A DNA stretch of 7,328 bases from Gammaproteobacteria bacterium (GTDB taxonomy: Bacteria > Pseudomonadota > Gammaproteobacteria > Chromatiales > Chromatiaceae): assembly GCA_020630035.1 (NCBI GenBank), contig JAHDCB010000082.1, positions 1 through 7,328 of the forward strand, in the 5' to 3' direction. Under the pieces are notes generated by a model. The model was given only the letters and a program-made list of their open reading frames with translations. It was not told the DNA's origin and searched no databases. Made by a program: the position numbers and the translations under genes. This document shows positions 1 to 5,511 of the stretch, piece after piece (position 1 is the stretch's first letter; the number at the start of each line of letters is the position of its first letter).

Positions 1-1
1 C

Positions 2-43
2 TCAGCTGGATGCCATATCCTGGAAAAAACGACCCATTTTTAG
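2..43 (+). CDS. Possible C-terminal tail of a plus-strand gene entering from the left (partial, unidentified)
   Basis: Only 13 codons and a TAG stop lie in the window. The tail reads SAGCHILEKTTHF, which I cannot assign to a family. The reason for proposing a gene is context: the stop is followed after 10 bases by a strong plus-strand intrinsic terminator (54-98), the normal spacing for the end of a transcription unit. The other two plus-strand frames stay open through the hairpin, so they fit less well. If real, the gene converges on the LysE-family gene. This is inference from the terminator and not a recognised protein. Confidence 0.3.
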   Translation, partial: SAGCHILEKTTHF

Positions 44-53
44 AAGTTCCCTT

Positions 54-98
54 AAAGCCTGTAATCCTTTGTGCATCAAAAGGGTTACGGGCTTTTTT
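54..98 (+). terminator. Rho-independent terminator on the plus strand
   Basis: A 17-bp stem (54-70 pairing with 79-95) encloses an 8-base loop (71-78) and runs into six T (93-98). The arms differ from perfect complementarity at two positions only. Both give U·G wobbles in plus-strand RNA but A/C mismatches in minus-strand RNA, and only the plus strand has a T-run after the stem. It therefore reads rightward and probably ends transcription of a gene mostly outside the window. Confidence 0.85.
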
Positions 99-277
99 AT
101 TGCCTGTGCAGCCACCCACCAGCTTTGGATTAAGATTTCGGCAGTGGTTATATTTGAACTACTAGCGCGAAGTGATAGCCAGTTAACCACCGCTTTTCTT
201 GCTAACGCCATTTCGCTAAGTGTAGAATCAAAAGCAGTCGAAATTTAACTATACCGGTTATCTGAACAGGAGTTGAT
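99..277. other. Intergenic stretch between the convergent terminator and the LysE-family stop
   Basis: I see no convincing gene here. A 69-codon minus-strand frame (2-211) has no good ribosome binding site and reads antisense through the terminator stem, so I treat it as chance. No T-tailed hairpin follows the LysE-family stop on the minus strand, so where its transcript ends is unclear. Imperfect repeats of the AGCG/CGCTAA type occur at about 160-220 without a clear structure. Confidence 0.5.
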
Positions 278-916
278 TCAATAATTGCCTGTTTGCAGAA
301 CGTATCTAATTAAGCTTATAGATATGAAAAACATAATACAGCCGATTATGAAATCAAAAATTCGCCACATAGATTTTATTTTAAATAATGGAGCTAATAA
401 CCTAGCACCATAACCAAGACTAAAGAGCCAAGTAAAAGAAGCTAATAATGCCCCAGATAAAAAATATATTTTTTCCTCATTCGATAAAGTTCCCGCTATG
501 CCACCAATAATTACAACTGTATCAAGGTAGACGTGAGGGTTTAATAAAGTAACTGCAAGTGTTGCTGCTAGTACCACCGTTAAGCTTTTAGGTTTGTCTT
601 TTGATAAAGTATCAGAAGCTTCTAAACTACTATTACCTCGATAAGAACTAAGAAATGCTGTGCTTCCATAATACAGTAAAAATATAGCTCCACCTAAAGC
701 TAATAAGTTAGTTAATATTATTGATTTTCTAATCCAGCTACCCAAACCTATTACACCAATACTCATTAAGATAAAGTCGCATAAAAAACACAAAAGACAA
801 ACATAAAAAATATTATTTTTTAATAATCCCTGCTTTAAAATAAAAGCATTTTGGCTACCAATGGCAATAATCATACTGCCTGATATCAATGCTCCTTTAG
901 TGACAACTTCAAACAT
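278..916 (-). CDS. LysE/ArgO-family amino-acid exporter
   Basis: This is a 212-residue inner-membrane protein, the usual size for the LysE/ArgO family, whose characterised members export basic amino acids such as lysine and arginine. The diagnostic segments are visible: IGSQNAFILKQGL at residues 19-31, and LLNPHVYLDT at 124-133, which holds the conserved NPHVYLD block. About six hydrophobic helices can be placed (roughly 5-27, 36-58, 66-88, 112-139, 149-175, 183-206), with a polar loop at about 92-111. The ATG start at 916 gives the family's normal N-terminus, though only a weak AGAG lies upstream. The gene is very AT-rich compared with the division genes and is rich in A- and T-ending codons, which suggests transfer. 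It lies downstream of the dioxygenase gene on the same strand, so a shared substrate is possible. The actual substrate (Arg, Lys or a hydroxylated amino acid) cannot be told from sequence, so I give no symbol. Confidence 0.9.
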   Translation of the reverse strand: MFEVVTKGALISGSMIIAIGSQNAFILKQGLLKNNIFYVCLLCFLCDFILMSIGVIGLGSWIRKSIILTNLLALGGAIFLLYYGSTAFLSSYRGNSSLEASDTLSKDKPKSLTVVLAATLAVTLLNPHVYLDTVVIIGGIAGTLSNEEKIYFLSGALLASFTWLFSLGYGARLLAPLFKIKSMWRIFDFIIGCIMFFISISLIRYVLQTGNY

Positions 917-1016
917 GGTCTACTCTGTCCGGTCGTAACACATGAATCCGTGACTTCATGTTTTTGTTGAGCAGCCAGAAGTCAGTGTTTATGCGGTAAT
1001 ATAGCTTATCGTCGGC
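909..1016 (-). pseudogene. Possible decayed continuation of the small frame upstream of the LysE-family gene
   Basis: In the same frame as the 36-codon ORF at 1029-1139, and after two stops (TGA 1029-1031, TAG 1017-1019), 35 sense codons run to a TGA at 909-911 that overlaps the exporter's ATG region. The translation contains ADDKLYYRINTDFWLLNK, which reads like protein, and no start codon lies near its beginning. Joined, the two parts would make about 76 residues. This could be a remnant with two nonsense mutations or chance. No family recognised. Confidence 0.2.
940..961. promoter_or_regulatory. Inverted repeat upstream of the LysE-family gene, possible operator
   Basis: ACATGAA (940-946) and TTCATGT (955-961) form a perfect 7-bp dyad with an 8-base centre, 24-45 bases before the ATG at 916. 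Position and symmetry suit an operator for a dimeric regulator, and exporters of this family are commonly controlled by LysR-type or Lrp-type regulators. On the plus strand it is followed by a T-run, so it could also be a weak terminator. No convincing -35/-10 pair is visible; a TATATT at 998-1003 (minus strand) is the best -10 candidate. Confidence 0.35.
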
Positions 1017-1028
1017 CTATCCGTTCTT

Positions 1029-1139
1029 TCACTCAGTAAGTGATGATTTCAGTGCATTGTTTCTGTCGACCATTAGGTCGGCTAATCCGATTTTAAGCCG
1101 TAACTCGGAACCACCGGCTTTAGCCGATGGAGTATTCAT
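1029..1139 (-). CDS. Small open reading frame, 36 codons, unidentified
   Basis: The ATG lies 14 bases after the dioxygenase stop, with a modest GAGAG six bases before it, so the spacing is operon-like. The peptide begins MNTPSAKAGGSELRLKIG and ends in SSLTE; it is mixed polar and hydrophobic, and I do not recognise it. The same frame continues after its TGA through a TAG to a 35-codon open stretch that reaches the start of the LysE-family gene (see 909-1016). It may therefore be the 5' part of a broken gene. The region also contains several short inverted repeats, so a non-coding explanation is equally possible. Confidence 0.3.
   Translation of the reverse strand: MNTPSAKAGGSELRLKIGLADLMVDRNNALKSSLTE
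1067..1126. repeat. Cluster of short inverted repeats (CGGCT/AGCCG type)
   Basis: Three small dyads lie next to each other: CGACC-ATTA-GGTCG (1067-1080), CGGCT...AGCCG (1079-1083 with 1096-1100), and CGGC-TTTA-GCCG (1115-1126). The first two share bases, so they would be alternative folds. None has a T-run, so they are not ordinary terminators. They sit just downstream of the dioxygenase stop and could be a transcript 3' structure or part of a small mobile repeat. Confidence 0.4.
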
Positions 1140-1153
1140 TTTAGCTCTCGTTA

Positions 1154-2033
1154 TCATATTACTGATATATCAAATCCAATAGTTGATAGATAGCCTATAT
1201 CTTTATCCTCTAAGCACTCAATTGCCGTCACCGTATGCCATAAATCACTATTTTTGTCGGGTTGCAATATCCCTTGCCCTGGTTGCAGCGTGATATTTAA
1301 AATCTCAGTTTTAGCATCTCGCCCATAAATAATACTTTTCCCGCCTTTTATGTTATTTCTTTCTACAACCAATGCGGACACGATATAATCCATGCCATCT
1401 TGATGTATTCCTTCTGGTGAGTTGGTAGCTTTGTCGTTTGGGAAGCAATATACAATTGTGTGATGAGTGATTATATTTAATGATGTTGGTTTACGCTCTG
1501 ATTTTTCATATAGACACTGTGCTATGTATTTTAATTTTATCTTTAAACTTTTGCTTTCCAATGTCTTGGGAAGTTCTTTGAATTTTCTTTTTACTGCTCT
1601 GTAGTCTTGTGTGGCATTAGAGTTTATTAAAGCATTTTCTTGGCCGAAATCTTTAGCTGGAACTCTGTAGGCATTCCAATTATTTTTTGATCGATTTAAA
1701 TTAAACTCAGATATCAGTCTCTTCCTTGTTGGCTTTATGCTGTCTAGTTCATTTTTTATTTCTTTGGGTAAGCTCTGAATAATGTAATTAATATCAGAGT
1801 CAGAGATATTTCCAGAATAATATTTTATCCATGTTTTCTCAGAAATATCTTTTAATAAATATGTGTTAAGATGTTTCTTCAAAAATTCTATCTTGTGTTG
1901 TCTATAAAGATACAAATCCCACTCATAATCTGACGTATAAGCCTGCTTTAGTTCATTACGGATGTATTTTATATCAACTCCAAATTCCTCCGTATTGATA
2001 ACTTGTATTGGTTTTTATTTGGCGAATTATCAT
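1154..2033 (-). CDS. 2-oxoglutarate/Fe(II) dioxygenase, PF10014-like amino-acid hydroxylase, apparent 5' frameshift
   Basis: The C-terminal half matches the 2OG-Fe dioxygenase family that includes Bacillus L-isoleucine 4-hydroxylase (IDO), cytoplasmic enzymes that hydroxylate free amino acids using 2-oxoglutarate and O2. Counting from the TTG at 1915, SPEGIHQDGMDY (166-177) supplies the HxD iron ligands H171 and D173. NIKGGKSIIYG (188-198) fits the family's NixGG segment, and LWHTVTAI (225-232) supplies the distal iron ligand H227. The segment where IDO has the co-substrate-binding Arg (FRD) reads GYLSTIGF here, so the Arg appears to be Leu243. The continuous frame runs upstream of 1915 to 2014 with protein-like sequence (for example ELKQAYTSDYEWD) but has no ATG, GTG or better NTG. 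Removing one A from A5 at 2012-2016 joins it to an ATG at 2033, giving 292 residues. The gene is AT-rich like the exporter gene and unlike ftsZ. The substrate is unknown, and activity is doubtful. Confidence 0.72.
1974..2033 (-). other. Short ATG frame ending just inside the dioxygenase gene; probably its displaced 5' end
   Basis: An ATG at 2033 (weak AGAG five bases upstream) opens 19 codons, beginning MIIRQIK and ending in a TGA at 1974-1976. A +1 shift at the A5 run turns it into the N-terminus of the dioxygenase (MIIRQIKPIQVINTEEFG). A GGAGG lies at 1987-1991 inside it, but no ATG, GTG or TTG in the dioxygenase frame follows at a suitable distance. I read this as the original start region separated by an indel. 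A regulatory leader peptide is the less likely alternative. Confidence 0.5.
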
Positions 2034-2093
2034 ATATCTCTATATATGGTAAGGGCGTTAATGAGCTATAGTTAAATCTGATGTACAGGTGTA

Positions 2094-2207
2094 TCAGGGC
2101 GTTGTAGCTGGTTGCTCGGAAATGACGGTTTCACTGTCTTCAAAAATGACGCTGTTATCGATATCAGCAAGCCGCTGATGTTCTCTTAACCGTTGCCATT
2201 GTAGCGA
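2094..2207 (-). pseudogene. Possible C-terminal gene remnant, unidentified
   Basis: After a TGA at 2208-2210, 37 sense codons run to a TGA at 2094-2096. The translation begins SLQWQRLREHQRLADID and ends in ISEQPATTP; it is polar, charged and plausible as a protein tail. No start codon lies in it. A different minus frame (2186-2308) just upstream is also open and ends within this one, so the two may be parts of one gene broken by a frameshift. I do not recognise a family; a transposase or other mobile-element tail is only a guess. Confidence 0.25.
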
Positions 2208-2308
2208 TCAAGTATTTTCGTACCACTTGAGGGGGTGAGAGAACGTTTACGCATGATGGCTTCAGTACAACGTGGGATGCCAAAGGAAGGCGTCGCGCTT
2301 GTGGTCAT
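2186..2308 (-). CDS. Small open reading frame, 40 codons, unidentified
   Basis: It runs from the ATG at 2308 to the TAA at 2186-2188. The peptide starts MTTSATPSFGIPRC and ends in ILDRYNGNG. It is rich in Ser, Thr, Arg and Pro, which is typical of antisense shadow frames, and no Shine-Dalgarno is evident. The frame stays open upstream into the ftsZ end without being in the ftsZ frame. It is listed because the stretch holds no better gene and because it may be the front part of the remnant at 2094-2207. Confidence 0.15.
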   Translation of the reverse strand: MTTSATPSFGIPRCTEAIMRKRSLTPSSGTKILDRYNGNG

Positions 2309-2342
2309 GGGCGAGGTAGTGGCGCGCGATTTAAATGTGCTG

Positions 2343-3482
2343 TTAATCTGCCTGGCGGCGCAGAAAGGCTGGTATATCTAAGTATTCCAGGTCTTGTGTT
2401 TCATCGTCGGCAACATAGCCTCGCGGATATTCTGCCTGGCCACTACCGCCGGAAGCTGCCATTTTGGGCTCTTCGGATGCTGTCACCAGCTTCAGGTTGT
2501 TCTCAGGTTGTTTGGTCTGCTGAGAGGTGCCGATTCCGGTGGCGACCACGGTGACGCGTATTTCGTCTTGCATGTCCATATCAATCACGGTACCGACCAC
2601 GACGGTGGCGTCTTCGGCGACAAATTCTTTGACGATGCTGCCGACTTCGTCAAATTCGCCGATAGACAGGTCCATCCCGGCGGTAATATTCACCAGTAGT
2701 CCGCCGGCGCCGGATAGGTTGATGTCTTCCAGCAGCTGATCGTTGATCGCCGCTTCTGCAGCATCACGGGCGCGGTTTTCGCCACTGGCGATGCCGGAGC
2801 CCATCATGGCTTCGCCTTTTTCGCTCATCACGGTGCGGACGTCGGCAAAATCGACGTTGATCAGGCCGGGTCGGGTGATCAGTTCGGCGATGCCCTGCAC
2901 GGCGTTGTACAGTACGTCGTTCGCTTGTTTGAACGCATCCAGCAGTGAGGTGGATTTGCCCAGGACGGTGAGTAGTTTTTCGTTGGGTACTACGATCAGT
3001 GAGTCGACGCGCTCGCGCAGTTCGGCTATCCCGGCTTCGGCAAGCTTCATCCGTTTCCCGCCTTCAAACGGGAATGGTTTGGTGACGACCGCAACTGTCA
3101 GGATATTTTGTTCCCGGGCGATTTCGGCGATGACCGGAGCAGCGCCGGTACCGGTACCTCCGCCCATGCCGGCGGTGATGAATATCATGTCGGCGCCGGT
3201 GAGTTTTTCGCTGATGCGCTCACGCGCTTCTTCTGCCGCTTCCTGACCAACCCTGGGGTTGGCGCCGGCACCGAGGCCTCGGGTGAGTTGTTCGCCCAGG
3301 CGCAGTTTGTTGTGGACTTCGGTATTGTTCAGTGCCTGGGCATCGGTATTTGCACAAATGAATTCCACGCCTTCCAGGTGTGCTTGCAGCATATGACTGA
3401 CGGCATTGCCGCCGCCGCCGCCAACGCCGATGACCTTGATGACGGCATGTTGCTTGTCTAGGTCGTCCATCAGTTCAAACAT
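2343..3482 (-). CDS. ftsZ: Cell division protein FtsZ
   Basis: FtsZ is the tubulin-like GTPase that polymerises into the division ring. The protein is 379 residues, close to the E. coli length. Visible features are the glycine-rich VIGVGGGGGNAV at 17-28, the tubulin signature GGGTGTG at 108-114, the T7 synergy loop NVDFADV at 209-215 that completes the GTPase site of the next subunit, and a variable linker at about 319-366. The C-terminal peptide LDIPAFLRRQAD (368-379) is the segment that binds FtsA and ZipA. I chose the ATG at 3482, which gives MFELMDD and has AGAGG seven bases upstream. The frame stays open a further 32 codons to a GTG inside the ftsA end, but that extension does not resemble FtsZ. 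It lies 74 bases after ftsA and is probably cotranscribed with it. What follows is not the usual lpxC. Confidence 0.98.
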   Translation of the reverse strand: MFELMDDLDKQHAVIKVIGVGGGGGNAVSHMLQAHLEGVEFICANTDAQALNNTEVHNKLRLGEQLTRGLGAGANPRVGQEAAEEARERISEKLTGADMIFITAGMGGGTGTGAAPVIAEIAREQNILTVAVVTKPFPFEGGKRMKLAEAGIAELRERVDSLIVVPNEKLLTVLGKSTSLLDAFKQANDVLYNAVQGIAELITRPGLINVDFADVRTVMSEKGEAMMGSGIASGENRARDAAEAAINDQLLEDINLSGAGGLLVNITAGMDLSIGEFDEVGSIVKEFVAEDATVVVGTVIDMDMQDEIRVTVVATGIGTSQQTKQPENNLKLVTASEEPKMAASGGSGQAEYPRGYVADDETQDLEYLDIPAFLRRQAD

Positions 3483-3489
3483 GGTCTTG

Positions 3490-3494
3490 CCTCT
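3490..3494 (-). promoter_or_regulatory. Ribosome binding site that fixes the ftsZ start
   Basis: AGAGG on the minus strand sits seven bases before the ATG at 3482. It supports this start over the GTG at 3578, which lies within the ftsA coding region. Confidence 0.75.
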
Positions 3495-3556
3495 GCGGTG
3501 AGAAAACGAAATAAGTGTATGCGGGTGACATTGAGTCTGTGTTTTTGGGGTTGAGC

Positions 3557-4792
3557 TTAAAAGTTGCCCTGGAACCACTGTTTCATACGTTGCCAGATGG
3601 TTTGCAGGCTGGTGTCGGCGCGCAATGACCCGGTCTGGCGGGTACGGCCATCCTGTTGTGCATACAGCAGCAGACCGACGCCGGTGGCGTGGATCGGATC
3701 CTGCACGTTCGGTAGGCCGTGGATATGGGTGGGTACGCCGAGGCGTACTGGCATATGGAACACTTCTTCGGCCAGATCCAGCAGGCCTTCCATTTTGGCA
3801 CTGCCGCCGGTGAGTACTACGCCGCCAGCGGCCTGCTCGGCAAAGCCGGAATGTTGCAGCTTGGTCTGAATCAGGCCGAGCAGTTCGTCGTAGCGGGGCT
3901 CGACTACTTCAGCCAGGGTCTGGCGGGATAATGAGCGGGCCGGGCGATCTCCGATGCTGGGTACGTCGATCTGTTGTTCTGTGTGTACCAGTGAGGCGAG
4001 GGCGCAGGCATATTTCTTTTTGATATCTTCGGCGGCCAGGGTGGGGGTGCGCAGGCCGACTGCAATGTCGTGTGTCACCTGGTGCCCGGCAATCGGGATG
4101 ACGTCGGTGTAGCGGATGCCACCGTTTTTATAGAGTGCTATGTCGGTGGTTCCGCCGCCGATATCGGCCAGGCAGACGCCGAGCTCTTTTTCGTCTTCCT
4201 GCAACACGGCGTAGCAGGAGGCGAGTTGTTCAAGTATCAGGTCTTCAACTTCCAGCCCGCAACGCTGGATACATTTGGTGATGTTTTGTACGGCACTGAC
4301 TGCGCCGGTCACCAGGTGTACCTTGACTTCCATGCGGATGCCGGACATGCCGATCGGGTCCTGGATGCCTTCCTGGTTGTCGATGATGAATTCTTGCGGC
4401 AGGATGTGCAGGACTTCACGATCTGCCAGGGTTGGCACTGCGCGAGCTGCGTCAATCACCCGGTCGACGTCGGCCTGGGTCACTTCGCGATCCCGGATGG
4501 CGACGATGCCTTCGGAGTTCTGACTGGCGACGTGGCTACCGGCGATGCCGGCATAGACGCTGCTGATTTCGATCCCGGACATCAGCTCGGCTTCGGCAAC
4601 GGCACTCTGGATGGCCTGGACGGTTGATTCGATATCGACCACCACGCCTTTTTTCAGGCCATGTGAATCGCATCTGCCCAGGCCGATCACGTCAATCCCC
4701 TGGTCGTCGCGGATTTCGCCGACGATCGCTGCGATCTTTGAGGTTCCGATATCCAGACCGACGATAATATTTTTATCGTGTTTTTTCGGCAT
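3557..4792 (-). CDS. ftsA: Cell division protein FtsA
   Basis: FtsA is the actin-like ATPase that tethers FtsZ filaments to the inner membrane and recruits later divisome proteins. At 411 residues it has normal length. The actin-fold motifs are in order: phosphate-1 VGLDIGTSKI (11-20), the FtsA-specific 1C domain at about 85-165, phosphate-2 LADIGGGTTDIALYK (208-222), and the adenosine motif VVLTGGSAKMEG (325-336). The C-terminus ends in a Trp- and basic-rich amphipathic helix, LQTIWQRMKQWFQGNF (396-411), the membrane-targeting sequence. The ATG overlaps the ftsQ stop by one base (TAATG), with AAGGA nine bases upstream inside ftsQ, so translation is probably coupled. ftsZ follows after 74 bases. 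Confidence 0.98.
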   Translation of the reverse strand: MPKKHDKNIIVGLDIGTSKIAAIVGEIRDDQGIDVIGLGRCDSHGLKKGVVVDIESTVQAIQSAVAEAELMSGIEISSVYAGIAGSHVASQNSEGIVAIRDREVTQADVDRVIDAARAVPTLADREVLHILPQEFIIDNQEGIQDPIGMSGIRMEVKVHLVTGAVSAVQNITKCIQRCGLEVEDLILEQLASCYAVLQEDEKELGVCLADIGGGTTDIALYKNGGIRYTDVIPIAGHQVTHDIAVGLRTPTLAAEDIKKKYACALASLVHTEQQIDVPSIGDRPARSLSRQTLAEVVEPRYDELLGLIQTKLQHSGFAEQAAGGVVLTGGSAKMEGLLDLAEEVFHMPVRLGVPTHIHGLPNVQDPIHATGVGLLLYAQQDGRTRQTGSLRADTSLQTIWQRMKQWFQGNF

Positions 4793-5511
4793 TAAACAGC
4801 ATCCTTAAACAAGACGGCAAATCCTTGTGGGTAGCGCAGATCAATCCGGCGTGCCGGTTTGGGTAGTTGCGAGTAAATTTGTATGAAATGGCGCCAGCGT
4901 TGACGCGGTTGACGATGATCCAGTAAGACGGTCAGCTCAGGGTAGAGTTGTATGCTCCAGCTGCCTGGCGGATGGCGTTGCAGACGGCGTAACTGTAGTG
5001 GTGTCGCAGACAAGGTGGTCTGAATCTGTTGCAGTAAGGTGATCAGTTCACCGGCCTGCTCGGTAGCGCCGATTAGTACCGGTAATGTCAGGTCAACTGC
5101 CCGGGCCGGGCGGAATAATTCACCTTTCGCATTGATCCAGGTGACCGGGTCAGTTTCGCCCCAGCGGGCCAGCGGTATTTGTTCTGTCAGTGTGATGTGT
5201 ACGGCATTTGGCCAGACGCGCCGGATATGCGCTTCGGCGACCCAGGGTAGTGCTAGGCAGGCGGTTTGCAGCCGGGTCAGATTCAGGCTGAAAAAGCCGC
5301 TGTTGGTCAGATGTTTGCCCAGTATCTGTTCAATCCGGGCCGGATCCAGGTAGCGAAATTCGCCCTGAATGCGTACCACCTGGAGTGGAAAAAATGCCGG
5401 ATTCGCCAGGTAATACCACCAGACCCAGGCGCCGCTGCCGCCCAGCAGGCTGAGCCAGAGCACTGCCCAGATCCAGCGCCGGCTGGTGTTGTTGGTGTCA
5501 GGTTTTGCCAT
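4792..5511 (-). CDS. ftsQ: Cell division protein FtsQ
   Basis: FtsQ is a bitopic inner-membrane protein that links the cytoplasmic ring to the periplasmic divisome through FtsB and FtsL. The protein is 239 residues, on the short side for the family. It has a short cytoplasmic tail with basic residues (RR at 11-12), one transmembrane helix (about 13-36), then a POTRA domain (about 43-111), in which FPLQVVRIQGEFRYL and LPWVAEAHIRRVWPNAVHI are typical. The beta domain follows and ends with RRIDLRYPQGFAVLF (221-235), the conserved C-terminal strand. The ATG overlaps the end of ddlB by 14 bases, with a weak GGAT seven bases upstream. The stop overlaps the ftsA start. Gene order and the POTRA/beta arrangement make the call firm despite the low conservation usual for FtsQ. 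Confidence 0.95.
   Translation of the reverse strand: MAKPDTNNTSRRWIWAVLWLSLLGGSGAWVWWYYLANPAFFPLQVVRIQGEFRYLDPARIEQILGKHLTNSGFFSLNLTRLQTACLALPWVAEAHIRRVWPNAVHITLTEQIPLARWGETDPVTWINAKGELFRPARAVDLTLPVLIGATEQAGELITLLQQIQTTLSATPLQLRRLQRHPPGSWSIQLYPELTVLLDHRQPRQRWRHFIQIYSQLPKPARRIDLRYPQGFAVLFKDAV
4802..4806 (-). promoter_or_regulatory. Ribosome binding site of ftsA inside the ftsQ end
   Basis: AAGGA on the minus strand lies nine bases before the ftsA ATG and within the last codons of ftsQ. With the TAATG overlap, this fits translational coupling of FtsQ and FtsA synthesis. Confidence 0.6.

Larger units (their letters stand above)
2034..2342. other. Region after ftsZ without an intact gene; no lpxC
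   Basis: This is where lpxC is expected in gammaproteobacteria, but no LpxC-like sequence is readable in any frame. Composition falls from GC-rich at the ftsZ end to AT-rich near 2040. The stretch contains short protein-like frames (listed separately), a clean dyad ATCAGC-AAGCC-GCTGAT (2163-2179) without a T-run, and a 48-codon GTG plus-strand frame (2235-2381) that overlaps the ftsZ tail and has no family resemblance. No clear terminator for ftsZ is visible. It looks like a junction where sequence was lost or inserted. Confidence 0.55.

Noticed and set aside
2..211. 69-codon minus-strand frame next to the left edge
   Set aside because: It reads antisense through the plus-strand terminator stem, lacks a clear ribosome binding site and resembles no family I know.
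150..225. GTTAAC/GTTAGC and CGCTAA repeats suggesting an integron attC site
   Set aside because: The core sites do not fit the RYYYAAC/GTTRRRY arrangement, and no integrase or cassette array is visible.
907..920. 14-base identity around the starts of the exporter gene and ftsZ (AGACCATGTTTGAA)
   Set aside because: Similarity stops at once on both sides. Two MFE starts with the same few upstream bases can arise by chance, and a match this long is not very improbable in a window of this size.
2235..2381. 48-codon plus-strand frame with a GTG start overlapping the ftsZ tail
   Set aside because: It has no ribosome binding site at a usable distance and no recognisable family, and it runs antisense into the ftsZ C-terminal codons.
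2343..3578. Longer FtsZ with 32 extra N-terminal residues from a GTG
   Set aside because: The extension overlaps the end of ftsA and does not resemble FtsZ. The ATG at 3482 has a good Shine-Dalgarno and gives the standard N-terminus.
4070..4627. 185-codon plus-strand frame opposite ftsA
   Set aside because: It is an antisense shadow of a GC-rich, highly conserved gene; the composition of the translation is typical of such shadows.
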